64,000 bases of DNA, from positions 36,446 to 100,445 of the forward strand of contig NZ_JAHLDL010000016.1 in NCBI RefSeq assembly GCF_018861315.1, written 5' to 3'. This DNA is from Clostridium bowmanii (GTDB lineage: Bacteria; Bacillota; Clostridia; Clostridiales; Clostridiaceae). Below are positions 52,699 to 62,579 of the stretch, piece by piece. The translations under genes and the position numbers were made by a program. The first letter of the stretch is position 1, and each line of letters opens with the position of its first letter. The notes beneath the pieces are model-generated. The model was not told the origin of the DNA and did not search any database. It saw only the letters and a list, made by a program, of their open reading frames with translations.

Positions 52699-55131
52699 TT
52701 ATAATTTAATTTTAACTGCTGGTGCCTTCCAAATTTCCTTTGCATATTGCTTTATAGTGTTATCACTAGAAAATATACCGGACTTAGCAATATTTACAAT
52801 GGCCATTTGTTGCCAAGTAGACTTTTGTCTAAACAACCTATCAATTTCACTTTGAGCCCTTACATAAGAATCAAAATCTTTAAGTACAAAGAACTCATCA
52901 TTGTGTGGAATCAAGCTGTCGTGAATAGTAACAAATTCCATTTTATTAGAATGTAAAAATCCATTTACTAGTTGATTTACAATGGTATTTAATCTGATAT
53001 CACTATCATATAAATCAGAAGCCCTATACTTTTTATTCTCGTAATATTCTATTACCTGCTGCGAAGTTAACCCAAATAATATAATGTTTTCTTTTCCCAC
53101 AGCATCAAATATTTCTACATTGGCTCCATCTAAAGTAGCTATTGTTATAGCACCGTTCATCATGAATTTCATATTACCCGTACCAGAAGCTTCTTTAGAA
53201 GCAGTAGATATTTGTTCACTAACATCAGCACAAGGAATGATTTTCTCAGCTAGTGACACTCCATAATTTTCAAGGAATACTATCTTTATTTTATCTCTAG
53301 CTATAGGATCATTATTTATCCTACTTGCTAGTGTATTAATGAGCTTAATAGTTTGCTTTGCCAAATAATAACTTGGAGAAGCTTTTGCGCCAAATATAAA
53401 AGTTCTCGGCACTATGTCTAGATTAGGATTGTCTCTAAGTTGGTTATATAAATTCATTATATTAAATATATTTAAAAGTTGTCTTTTATAAGCATGCATT
53501 CTCTTTACCTGAACATCAAATATAGAATTTGGGTCAATTGAGGTCCCAAGGTTTGACATTACATAATTTGAAAATTTTATCTTGTGATTTGTTTTTATTA
53601 CTTGAGTCTTCTCTTGAAAATTTTTATCCCCTGCAAAATCCATTAAGTTATGGAGCTCATTTGGAGACTTTATCCAGCTGCCTCCTATAGTTTCTGTTAT
53701 AAGATTGGCAAGCTCTGGATTAGAATTTAATAGCCACCTTCTATGAGTTATGCCATTTGTTTTATTGTTAAACTTTTCTGGATAGAATTCGTAAAAATCT
53801 GAAAGCTCTTGATGCTTTAATAATTCTGTATGCAATTTTGCTACTCCATTAACTGAATGACTTCCTACAATTGCCAAATATGCCATCCTTATATACCCAT
53901 CTTGAATAATGGACATTTTATTGACTTTATTCCAATTACCGTTGTATTTATGGTAAATTTCGTTACAAAAACGCCTGTTTATTTCTTCTGTAATCATATA
54001 AATACGTGGTAGTAATTTTTTAAACATATCTACAGGCCATTTTTCTAGTGCTTCTGCCATAATTGTGTGGTTAGTATAGGCCATTGTAGCTGTTGTTATA
54101 GCATACGCATCATCCCAATTTAAGCCTTCCTCATCCATTAACAGTCTCATAAGTTCTGCCACAGCTACTGCAGGGTGAGTATCATTTATCTGCACTGCTA
54201 CGTGCTTATGAAAATCTTGCAGTGAAAGATCCATCTTTTTGTAACTTTTCATAATACTTTGCATTCCAGCACTTACAAAAAAGTACTCTTGCTTAAGCCT
54301 TAGTAGTCGTCCTTTCTCATAGCTATCATCTGGATATAACACTTGAGAAATGGCCTCTACTGAGTATTTATCCTCTCCTGCTTTTGCATAATTACCTTGA
54401 CTAAAAGATGAGAAATCAAAATCCTCTTCCATAGTTTCTGCACTCCAAAGCCTTAAGGTATTTACAGTATTATTTTTATATCCTTTTATTGGAGTATCAT
54501 AGGGAACTGCTCTTACAGATTGATAATTTTCATGGACAACTTTCGTTTCACCATTTTCTTCCTTTAAATAAACGTCACCAGCAAATCTTACTTCTACAGC
54601 CTTATTTTCTTTTCTTATTTCCCATACGTTACCATTCTTTAACCAATTGTCAGGAACTTCTACTTGATACCCATTTTCTATCTTCTGTTTAAATAATCCA
54701 TATTTATATCTTATACCGCAGCCATGACCAGGTATCCCTGTGGATGCCATTGAGTCCAAGAAACAAGCTGCCAATCTTCCAAGACCACCATTACCAAGGC
54801 CGGCATCTAATTCTATGTCCTCTATTTCAATCCAGTTAATCCCTAAGTCCCCAAATGCTTCCACACAAATATCCTTTATACCTAAATTAACTAAATTACT
54901 ATTTAATAACCTACCAACTAAGAACTCCATAGAAAAATAATATACTTGTTTTCCTTTATTTTCTCCATACTCTTTATTAGTTTTTATCCAGGCTTTAGAG
55001 CAATAATCTTTTATCAATGCTCCTAAAGCAAAATATTGATGCAGCCGAGATGCATCTACTGCATCTTCTGCAAACATATTTTGTAATTTTTCTATATAAT
55101 CATTCTTAAAGTTCTCTTTATCTATTACCAC
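52699..55131 (-). CDS. glgP: Glycogen phosphorylase
   Basis: About 810 aa, normal for GT35. VYYFSMEFLVGRLL, LGNGGLGRLAACFLDSMA, VQVKRMHAYKRQLLN and the PLP-lysine block EASGTGNMKFMMNGA near residue 645 are present. It releases glucose-1-phosphate from glycogen. The start is uncertain: GTG at 55131 behind AGGTGGTGAG is preferred, with GTG codons at 55140 and 55143 also in frame. Last gene of glgC-glgD-glgA-glgP. Confidence 0.95.
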   Translation of the reverse strand: MVIDKENFKNDYIEKLQNMFAEDAVDASRLHQYFALGALIKDYCSKAWIKTNKEYGENKGKQVYYFSMEFLVGRLLNSNLVNLGIKDICVEAFGDLGINWIEIEDIELDAGLGNGGLGRLAACFLDSMASTGIPGHGCGIRYKYGLFKQKIENGYQVEVPDNWLKNGNVWEIRKENKAVEVRFAGDVYLKEENGETKVVHENYQSVRAVPYDTPIKGYKNNTVNTLRLWSAETMEEDFDFSSFSQGNYAKAGEDKYSVEAISQVLYPDDSYEKGRLLRLKQEYFFVSAGMQSIMKSYKKMDLSLQDFHKHVAVQINDTHPAVAVAELMRLLMDEEGLNWDDAYAITTATMAYTNHTIMAEALEKWPVDMFKKLLPRIYMITEEINRRFCNEIYHKYNGNWNKVNKMSIIQDGYIRMAYLAIVGSHSVNGVAKLHTELLKHQELSDFYEFYPEKFNNKTNGITHRRWLLNSNPELANLITETIGGSWIKSPNELHNLMDFAGDKNFQEKTQVIKTNHKIKFSNYVMSNLGTSIDPNSIFDVQVKRMHAYKRQLLNIFNIMNLYNQLRDNPNLDIVPRTFIFGAKASPSYYLAKQTIKLINTLASRINNDPIARDKIKIVFLENYGVSLAEKIIPCADVSEQISTASKEASGTGNMKFMMNGAITIATLDGANVEIFDAVGKENIILFGLTSQQVIEYYENKKYRASDLYDSDIRLNTIVNQLVNGFLHSNKMEFVTIHDSLIPHNDEFFVLKDFDSYVRAQSEIDRLFRQKSTWQQMAIVNIAKSGIFSSDNTIKQYAKEIWKAPAVKIKL

Positions 55132-55200
55132 AGTACTCACCACCTAGAAATTTTAAAATCTCCTACAAATAAAAACTTAATATATTACTATAAATAAAAC

Positions 55201-56634
55201 TTAATCTATTAAATTACTATATAAATCCATATAGTTTTCAGCGGAATTTTCCCAACTATTGTTTGAATTCATAGCATTTCTAACTAATTTGTTCCAAGAA
55301 TCTTTGTCTTTGTATAGATCTAAAGCTCTATCTATGGCCTCTAATAGGTCATCACTACTATAATTTGTAAAAGAAAAACCATTTCCAGTGCCCGTATATT
55401 TATTATATGGGGTGATAGTATCTTTTAATCCTCCAGTTTCACGAACAATTGGAATACTTCCATATTTTAAAGCTATAAGCTGACCAATACCACAAGGTTC
55501 AAATAAGGATGGCATCAAAAACATATCTGATGCAGCATATATTTTCTGAGCTAGAACCTCATCAAAAATAATGTTTGTAGATATCCTACTTGGGTAAATA
55601 GATGCATAATACTTAAATATATCTTCATAATATTCGTCACCATTACCTAGCAACACTATTTGTATAGGAAGACTTAGCAATTCTTGAAGTTTTTCAACTA
55701 TTAAATCTAAGCCCTTTTGTTTTACTAGTCTAGTTACAATGCCTATCATTGGTATATCTTCATTTACAGTAAAACATAGTTCACATTGAAGCTTTAATTT
55801 ATTTTTCGTCTTTTGTTTTCTAGTTTCATAATCGTAATTATAAAGTATTTTTTTATCCACTTTAGGATCGTAGAGCTCATAATCTATACCATTTACTATT
55901 CCGTATAGTTTATCAGATTGTGAACGTAATAAGCCATCTAAGCCTTCCCCGTAAAATGGGGTCTGTATTTCTTTTGCATAAGTTTCACTTACAGTGGTTA
56001 CTGCATCTGCGAAAACAATTCCACCCTTCATAAAGGATACAGCATCATAAAATTTCAGCGCATCATCACTATTATACCCATAATTTAAATTTAATAACTC
56101 TCCAAGTATTTCTTTTGGGAATACTCCTTGATATTTCAAATTATGAATAGTAAATACACTTTTTATTTTACTATACATTTCATCATCTTTATAGTTATCT
56201 TTAAGTAGCGCTGGCACAATTCCACAATGCCAATCATTGCAATGAATTATATCCGGTACAAAATCTCCCATATATTTTATGGATTCTAATATTGCTTTTG
56301 AAAAATAAGAATATCTCTCTCCATCATCATAGCATCCGTATATTTCAGGTCTTTCAAAATAATATTCATTATCTATAAAATAATAGGGTATCTCATCATA
56401 AGTTAAATGTTGCAAACCGCAATATTGACTTCTCCAGCCAACTGGAACAGTGAAACTCGCTACAGTTTCCATACAATTTCTAAAAGACAATGGAATTCCA
56501 CTGTATTTAGGTATAATTACTCTTGCATCAATGCCCATCTTTCTTAGTGCCTTAGGTAGTGCATATGCTACGTCCCCAAGTCCTCCCGTTTTTATAAAAG
56601 GGTATGCTTCAGAAGCCACAAATAATATTTTCAT
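55201..56634 (-). CDS. glgA: Glycogen synthase (ADP-glucose)
   Basis: A 477-aa GT5 enzyme. FIKTGGLGDVAYALPKAL at residue 14 holds the KxGGL ADP-glucose loop; IIHCNDWHCGIVPALLK and PSLFEPCGIGQLIALKYG near 375 contain the catalytic Glu. It adds glucose from ADP-glucose to the glycogen chain. It follows glgD by 24 bases with GGAGGTTTAGT as binding site. Confidence 0.95.
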   Translation of the reverse strand: MKILFVASEAYPFIKTGGLGDVAYALPKALRKMGIDARVIIPKYSGIPLSFRNCMETVASFTVPVGWRSQYCGLQHLTYDEIPYYFIDNEYYFERPEIYGCYDDGERYSYFSKAILESIKYMGDFVPDIIHCNDWHCGIVPALLKDNYKDDEMYSKIKSVFTIHNLKYQGVFPKEILGELLNLNYGYNSDDALKFYDAVSFMKGGIVFADAVTTVSETYAKEIQTPFYGEGLDGLLRSQSDKLYGIVNGIDYELYDPKVDKKILYNYDYETRKQKTKNKLKLQCELCFTVNEDIPMIGIVTRLVKQKGLDLIVEKLQELLSLPIQIVLLGNGDEYYEDIFKYYASIYPSRISTNIIFDEVLAQKIYAASDMFLMPSLFEPCGIGQLIALKYGSIPIVRETGGLKDTITPYNKYTGTGNGFSFTNYSSDDLLEAIDRALDLYKDKDSWNKLVRNAMNSNNSWENSAENYMDLYSNLID

Positions 56635-56658
56635 ACTAAACCTCCTCTGATTTTAAAA

Positions 56659-57771
56659 TTATTCTAGTCGAGATTTTTTCTCTATAACAACTGGGAATTC
56701 TTCATCCCCTTTTAATACTGTATTCTCATGTATAATAGTATTTTTATCAATTATAACATTGGTTAGCATGCATCCCTCTTTAATCTCACAATTCTCGAAT
56801 ATTATACAATTTTTAACTTCTGCACCAGCATGTACAGTAACACTTCTTGAAATTATACTATTTTCAATACTACCTTTTAAAATACATCCATTGGATATCA
56901 GTGCATTATTAACTTTTGATCCATCAAAGTATTTCGTTGGTGCTCCATCTTTACTCTTTGTATATATTAACCCATTATTAAAAAATAATTCTTTGGTTAC
57001 TTTTCCATTTAGCATATCCATACTAGTTTTATAATAATTTTTTATAGAATTTACACATTGAAGGTATCCTTTAAACTCATATGCATTTACATCAAGCTTG
57101 GCAACACGATTGTAAATAGCGGCTTTTAATGAATTATGATAACCAGTCTGAACACTCTCGTTTATAATAGTTATCAGGGTACTTTTTTTCATTATAAACA
57201 TTTCCATACATATATTTAGTTTATCCTCTTCTCCTATATTTTTTCCTATACTCAAAACTTTATTTTCTTCATTGATATATAAGGTATTACAGTTTACAAA
57301 ATGCTTTTTAGCATTATTCGTTTTTTTGTATAATAGGGTTATATCACTACCTGATTCTTCGTGATACTTAGCAGCCTCATTGTAATCCATGTTACATAAC
57401 ATATAGGAAGAAGATATTATTACATATTCTTGCTTAGTCCTATAAATATATTCAATATTATCTCTTATTGCATCTATATCTCCTAATTGTGATCTATCTG
57501 AACTAAAATTAAATAAAAATAATCCATTTAACTTTCTGTCCAAATCCCAAGATTTCCCTGAGCCTAAATGATCCACGAGAGACCTAGTTTTTGTATTAGC
57601 AAATATCCCTACATTATGAATGCCCGAATTAATCATATTTGATAGCACAAAATCTATAATTCTATATCTTCCACCTATAGGTATAGATGCTATAGGCCTT
57701 GATTTTGTAAGACTTTTAATATTATCTTCATTCTCATTTAACATTAATATTCCAATATAATTTTTAAGCAT
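56659..57771 (-). CDS. glgD: ADP-glucose pyrophosphorylase regulatory-like subunit
   Basis: A 370-aa GlgC paralogue with GGRYRIIDFVLSNMINSG near residue 32, but lacking the GGxGxRLxxLT nucleotide loop (the start reads MLKNYIGILMLNENEDN). C-terminal left-handed beta-helix hexapeptides (NALISNGCILKGS, IISRSVTVHAGAEVKN). Firmicute GlgD modulates GlgC in a heteromer. It starts 17 bases after the glgC stop. Confidence 0.95.
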   Translation of the reverse strand: MLKNYIGILMLNENEDNIKSLTKSRPIASIPIGGRYRIIDFVLSNMINSGIHNVGIFANTKTRSLVDHLGSGKSWDLDRKLNGLFLFNFSSDRSQLGDIDAIRDNIEYIYRTKQEYVIISSSYMLCNMDYNEAAKYHEESGSDITLLYKKTNNAKKHFVNCNTLYINEENKVLSIGKNIGEEDKLNICMEMFIMKKSTLITIINESVQTGYHNSLKAAIYNRVAKLDVNAYEFKGYLQCVNSIKNYYKTSMDMLNGKVTKELFFNNGLIYTKSKDGAPTKYFDGSKVNNALISNGCILKGSIENSIISRSVTVHAGAEVKNCIIFENCEIKEGCMLTNVIIDKNTIIHENTVLKGDEEFPVVIEKKSRLE

Positions 57772-57788
57772 ACTATCACCCCCTAATT

Positions 57789-58943
57789 TTATAAGTTAGC
57801 TGTTATCTTCGAATCAACTTTAATGTCTTTTCCGCCTTCTATAACAACGATATTGTCTCCATTTCCGATGTTCGAATTACGTCTTATGGTAACATTGCTG
57901 CCTATAATAGCTTTATCTATCACAACATTATTTCCTATTTTTGTATTAGGTAGAATAACCGAGTTGGTTATTTTTGAATTTTTCCCTATATGTACTCCTT
58001 GGAATAAAACACAGTTGTTTACTTCTCCAAAAACAGTACAACCTTCATTTAACATTGCATTATTAATATTTGCGTCGGGCCCTATATATTGTGGTGGTAG
58101 CATTGCATTAACTGTATATATTCTCCACTCATTATCATGTATATTTAAATCATTATCTTCAGATAGTAAATCCATATTAGCTTCCCAAAAACTTTCAATA
58201 GTACCAACATCTCTCCAATATCCTTTGAAGGGATAGGCATAAAGTTTCTGCTCTTTTTTAATCATTTTTGGTATTATATTTTTTCCGAAATCGTTATCAG
58301 AATTTTTATCAAGGTTGTCCTCTTTTAAAAGTTGCTTAAGAACTGCCCAATTAAAAATATAAACACCCATAGAAGCTAAGTTACTTTTTGGCTTTACTGG
58401 TTTTTCATCAAATTCATAGATAGTATTATCTTTCCTAGTGTTCATCATTCCAAATCTACTAGCTTCCTCAAGTGATACTTCGAGTACTGCAATAGTAACA
58501 TCTGCACCTTTTTCTTTGTGATAATCTAGCATTTTAGAATAGTCCATTTTATAAATATGGTCTCCTGATAAAATAAGCACATATTCTGGATCATAGCTAT
58601 CAATGTAATTTGTATTTTGAAATATAGCATCCGCAGTACCATTGTACCAATTACCCCCATCTTCACTTTGATAAGGTGCAAGCATGGTTACCCCGCCATT
58701 TCTTCTGTCTAAATCCCATGGTGCGCCTATCCCAATATGAGAATTTAAAGCCAAAGGTTGGTATTGAGTAAGAACCCCTACTGTGTCAATATTAGAATTG
58801 GAACAATTACTTAAAGAAAAATCTATAATCCTATACTTTCCTCCAAAGGGAACTGCTGGCTTTGCTATCATTTTCGTTAACTGTTTTAGCCTTGAACCTT
58901 GACCCCCTGCTAATATCATAGCTATCATTTCTTTTTTTAACAT
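57789..58943 (-). CDS. glgC: Glucose-1-phosphate adenylyltransferase
   Basis: A 384-aa enzyme. [21 protein letters not shown] near residue 8, [31 protein letters not shown] and the beta-helix C-terminus with [10 protein letters not shown] are complete. It makes ADP-glucose, the committed step to glycogen. First gene of the operon; AAAAAGGAGGAAAC precedes the ATG. Confidence 0.95.
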   Translation of the reverse strand: MLKKEMIAMILAGGQGSRLKQLTKMIAKPAVPFGGKYRIIDFSLSNCSNSNIDTVGVLTQYQPLALNSHIGIGAPWDLDRRNGGVTMLAPYQSEDGGNWYNGTADAIFQNTNYIDSYDPEYVLILSGDHIYKMDYSKMLDYHKEKGADVTIAVLEVSLEEASRFGMMNTRKDNTIYEFDEKPVKPKSNLASMGVYIFNWAVLKQLLKEDNLDKNSDNDFGKNIIPKMIKKEQKLYAYPFKGYWRDVGTIESFWEANMDLLSEDNDLNIHDNEWRIYTVNAMLPPQYIGPDANINNAMLNEGCTVFGEVNNCVLFQGVHIGKNSKITNSVILPNTKIGNNVVIDKAIIGSNVTIRRNSNIGNGDNIVVIEGGKDIKVDSKITANL

Positions 58944-59300
58944 GCTAGTTTCCTCCTTTTTAAATCTACACTAATGAAATACGTTTGTAAAAAAGATTAA
59001 CATATCGACTGTTTTTTAAATATGAATAGATATGCAGTAGTTCACAATAATTGTGTTATATATTGAAGATTTGAAAAAATGATAAACAATTTTTTCACAA
59101 TATCATTTATAAGAATATTTTTAATAATTTTGTTAAAAGTATACCATAGAAACGCAGGAAAAACATATCAAAAATAAAAATTCTCATATTTTTGTAATGT
59201 TTTAAATTAAACCCAATTTTACTACTAATATTTCAAAATCCAGTGGCATATTTTGTACAAAATAGTCTGTTTTGGTTTGTTTTGGTTACACCCCCAGAGG
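58944..59300. other. Leader of the glycogen operon
   Basis: AT-rich with no gene. It probably holds the glgC promoter. The inner end (59270-59300) has GTTTTGGTTTGTTTTGG and CACCCCCAGAGG, the latter like the sequence beside the REP-like element at 44750. Confidence 0.4.
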
Positions 59301-59305
59301 TAACT

Positions 59306-59495
59306 TAAGTTACTTTTTCCGCTTCTTCTCCAATTATCCTTATGCCTTTTTCTATATCTTCCATAGACACTCTAGAAAAACCTAATCTTATTGTGTCATC
59401 TCCATGACGGTAGCTTACTCCCAAAAGGAAGCATACCATCTTGGATCATTTCCTTCATATACTTGTAAACCTGAATATAAATAGTTTCATGTTGT
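59306..59495 (-). pseudogene. Internally deleted MocR/GntR-aminotransferase regulator
   Basis: A GntR-type N-terminus (IYIQVYKYMKEMIQDGMLPF, then GSKLPS) is joined within a few bases, and out of frame, to a C-terminal end of a MocR aminotransferase domain (DDTIRLGFSRVSMEDIEKGI, ending AEKVT and TAA at 59306). About 400 residues between are missing. It abuts the ddl remnant. Confidence 0.75.
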
Positions 59496-59866
59496 AGGAT
59501 GTATAGATATTACGGGAAGTATTTCCCCATTTAATATGCAGCAGGTTATTTCCTCACCTTTTATATATTCTTCAATTATAATTTCATGATCATATTTTAA
59601 AGCTTCTTTCACTCCTTCTTTAAGCTCATCTTTTGAATGTGCCAAGATAGTTCCGATACTTGAGCCTCCACTATTAGGTTTTACAATTAGTGGGTATCCT
59701 ATATTTTCTATTATACTATAATCTATTTTATTTTCATCTTTTACTAATATCCACTTTGGTGTTTTTATTCCTTCCGATACAAACAATTTTTTACTTATAT
59801 TTTTATCCATACATAATGCACTGGCGAGTTTCATGATGTAGTGGTATCCCAACAGAAAAAAACTTC
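59487..59866 (-). pseudogene. D-alanine--D-alanine ligase remnant
   Basis: Only the central part of Ddl remains: [36 protein letters not shown] and [21 protein letters not shown] frameshift at about 59845 separates it from an upstream GIP in the other frame (Ddl motif GIPYTGS). It ends abruptly at VISIHPTT where the ATP-grasp domain should continue. The N-terminal ~95 and C-terminal ~130 residues are lost. A functional ligase must lie elsewhere. Confidence 0.85.
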
Positions 59867-59894
59867 AGTTGGAGTGTCAATCTCCTTCTGAAGT
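59862..59894 (-). terminator. Terminator downstream of murA
   Basis: On the minus strand ACTTCAG, GGAG, CTCC and CTGAAGT form a two-part stem followed by TTTTTTT. It is a sister of the hairpin at 61402-61440. Confidence 0.8.
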
Positions 59895-59934
59895 CCTTAA
59901 TTAAGTAGCTTTATTAAATTTTCTGAAGCTGTGT

Positions 59935-61239
59935 TTAACAAACACTTAAACTAGCTTCCTCATCATCTTCTTGTTCTTCTTCTTCGATTTTTTCAACTAA
60001 TTTTATATTTGCACCCAATGATACAAAATCTTTCACAATATCCACGTATCCACGTTCGATATGTTCCACCCCAGTAATATAGGTTGTCCCCTCCGCAATT
60101 AGTCCAGCTAAAATAAGAGATATTCCAGCCCTTACATCTGAAGCATTGACCCATGCTCCTTTTAAGGAGCGGTTACCTGGGATTGTTACGCTTCCTTCTT
60201 TAATAATAATATCGGCTCCCATGCGATTTAGCTCATGGCAATTATTAAATCTTCCTGGATAAACCGTATCAGTAATGACACTGTGACTGCTGGCAACTAG
60301 CATCATGGATGTTAGGGGCTGTTGTAAATCCGTTGCGAATCCTGGATACATAGTAGCCTTAACATTTATACCCTGAATTTTGTCATCAGTATATGCTCTT
60401 ATAAAATCATTTCCCTCTTCTATACAAACCCCTGCTTCTTTAAGCTTCGCTGTGCAGGATATCAAATGCTCAGGTATAATACCCTGAACTTTAATATTAC
60501 CACCGGTTATAGCTGCTGCCATTAGATAGGACCCTGCAATTAATCTATCTGGAATAGCGCAGTGAGTACCTCCGCCTAGTGTTTTTACGCCTTCAATAAT
60601 AATTAGGTCTGTTCCCGCACCTTTAACGCAGGCTCCCATTTCATTCAAAAACATAGCCACATCAACAACTTCCGGGTCCCTAGCTACATTTCGTAATATT
60701 GTTTTGCCTTCGGCAAGCACAGCTGCAAGCATTATATTTATGGTAGCACCACTTGAAATTACATCTAAATATATGTCAGCTCCAATAAGTTTCTCTGCTT
60801 CAACTACATAATAATCATTATAAAAATTGAATTTTGCTCCTAATGCTTCTAGTCCTTTAATGTGTTGATCGATAGGTCTTGACCCAAAATCATCCCCACC
60901 TGGATATCCTATAGAAACCCTTTTAAATTTTCCAAGCAATGCTCCTGCAAAATAATAAGATGCTCTAAAGTGAGCCGATTTATTATGATCTATAAGTGAA
61001 CTATGAATATTGGATGGGTCTAGTATTAACTTATCATTATTAATTACTATCTTCATTCCGATATCCTTAGCAATATCGCAAACTAAGCTAACATCAGAAA
61101 TATTAGGTATATTTTTTAATGTAACCTCTTCATCACATAAACAACAAGCAGCTAATAGTGGAAGCGAACTATTTTTTGATCCTGGTATAGTAATACTACC
61201 TGTTAACGAATTACTTCTAGTAATTTCTAACCAACGCAT
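59935..61239 (-). CDS. murA: UDP-N-acetylglucosamine 1-carboxyvinyltransferase, Asp-type active site
   Basis: A 434-aa EPSP-synthase fold. PGSKNSSLPLLA (Lys22/Asn23 block), DLQQPLTSMMLV and the Arg in ASDVRAGISLILAGL are present. The mobile loop reads YPGGDDFGSRPIDQH, with Asp116 aligned to the catalytic Cys115 of E. coli MurA (PGGC.IGARP). Cys-to-Asp keeps activity but prevents fosfomycin alkylation in characterised MurA enzymes. The C-terminus is a Glu/Asp-rich tail. It makes the first committed peptidoglycan precursor. Whether it is the sole or a second MurA cannot be told. Confidence 0.9.
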   Translation of the reverse strand: MRWLEITRSNSLTGSITIPGSKNSSLPLLAACCLCDEEVTLKNIPNISDVSLVCDIAKDIGMKIVINNDKLILDPSNIHSSLIDHNKSAHFRASYYFAGALLGKFKRVSIGYPGGDDFGSRPIDQHIKGLEALGAKFNFYNDYYVVEAEKLIGADIYLDVISSGATINIMLAAVLAEGKTILRNVARDPEVVDVAMFLNEMGACVKGAGTDLIIIEGVKTLGGGTHCAIPDRLIAGSYLMAAAITGGNIKVQGIIPEHLISCTAKLKEAGVCIEEGNDFIRAYTDDKIQGINVKATMYPGFATDLQQPLTSMMLVASSHSVITDTVYPGRFNNCHELNRMGADIIIKEGSVTIPGNRSLKGAWVNASDVRAGISLILAGLIAEGTTYITGVEHIERGYVDIVKDFVSLGANIKLVEKIEEEEQEDDEEASLSVC

Positions 61240-61401
61240 GTATACCCCCTGTATTGTATGTTTTTATCATTATGGTTTTCCATACATTATATCATTGTTA
61301 CTACTATATTGTTGAAGTTTTTGGAGAATTACTGCATATAATGTAGTCAAGAAGATTTTATTGACGAAATTTGTATTAAAATATTGTTTCAACCAAACAT
61401 A

Positions 61402-61440
61402 AAGAAGACTTCAGATGGAATACTAATCTCCCTCTGAAGC
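61402..61440 (-). terminator. Terminator downstream of speD
   Basis: On the minus strand GGCTTCAG, GGGAG-like inner arm and CTGAAGTC form a stem resembling the murA terminator, followed by TTCTTTATG. Confidence 0.65.
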
Positions 61441-61482
61441 CTTAATAAACTTTTAATAGGCCATTACTAAAGTTTAAAGAAA

Positions 61483-62301
61483 TCACCCATTAGAAATATC
61501 CATACCATAAAATATTTCTGTCATTTCTTTTTTCAATTTTTGTACAATTTCATTTTTCTCATCTTCATTTAAATCTTCTTGCTTAATCTCGAATAAATAA
61601 TCATCTAACTCAAAATCGTTTAATATCATTTTTGTATGAAATATATTAGATTGATATATATTCATGTCAATTAAGTTATATCTATCTTTAGTTTCTCTAA
61701 CAATATAATTTTGTATAGAATTAATTTCATGATCTATAAAATGTTTTTTACCATCCATATCTCTAGTAAAGCCGCGAACCCTATAGTCAATAGTTATAAT
61801 ATCCGAATCAAAGCTACTTATCAAATAATTTAGAGCTTTTAATGGGGAGATTGTCCCACATGTAGCTACATCTATATCTACTCTAAAGGTGCTAATATCA
61901 TTTTGCGGATGACTCTCAGGATAAGTATGGACTGTTACATGGCTTTTATCTAGATGTCCCACAATATTCTCACGAAGGGGTGTCAGAACCCCTCTATTAC
62001 AGGAAGGATCAACCAAATATATAGGTATTTCTTCCTCTGAAATAAGTAAAGTTACACTTGCTCCTTGAGGATCATAGTCCTGTTTCGCAATATTTAGCAC
62101 ACTAGCTCCTATTATTTCTGTAACATCATTTAGAATTTTCGTTAATCTCTCAGCATTATATTGTTCGTCAATATATTCTATATATTTCTTGCGATCTTCT
62201 TCCGTTTTAGTGTAACAAATATCATAAATATTAAAACTTAATGATTTTGTTAAATTGTTAAATCCATATAGTTTTATTTTATTTTTATCATTTTTAGGCA
62301 A
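61483..62301 (-). CDS. speD: S-adenosylmethionine decarboxylase proenzyme
   Basis: A 272-aa protein of the E. coli-type SpeD class. The autocleavage site is [17 protein letters not shown], between Lys119 and Ser120, which becomes the pyruvoyl group. SAM decarboxylation feeds spermidine synthesis. [17 protein letters not shown] at the start is typical. No speE is next to it. It is transcribed divergently from asd. Confidence 0.9.
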   Translation of the reverse strand: MPKNDKNKIKLYGFNNLTKSLSFNIYDICYTKTEEDRKKYIEYIDEQYNAERLTKILNDVTEIIGASVLNIAKQDYDPQGASVTLLISEEEIPIYLVDPSCNRGVLTPLRENIVGHLDKSHVTVHTYPESHPQNDISTFRVDIDVATCGTISPLKALNYLISSFDSDIITIDYRVRGFTRDMDGKKHFIDHEINSIQNYIVRETKDRYNLIDMNIYQSNIFHTKMILNDFELDDYLFEIKQEDLNEDEKNEIVQKLKKEMTEIFYGMDISNG

Positions 62302-62579
62302 CTTTATTCCCCATTTCTCTTAGACTCTTCTAGAAAAATTATATAACTTATAGCTTCATTGTCAAGACCTAATTTACTATACATAATCATTGTATATAAT
62401 TATTTACTTGAAGTATATCCTTTTTAACATTATAATCGTTAATAATAGTAAATTACATACATATGATTTTATATTTATTATTAGCACTATTAACTTTATA
62501 ACTTAGATATGAATATATATAAATATAGCATTTACATTTTGCCACAAGTATATATCATTAAAATTGGAGGTATCAATCA

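Noticed and set aside
62330..62579. Possible lysine riboswitch before asd
   Set aside because: The AT-rich leader lacks recognisable lysine aptamer elements.
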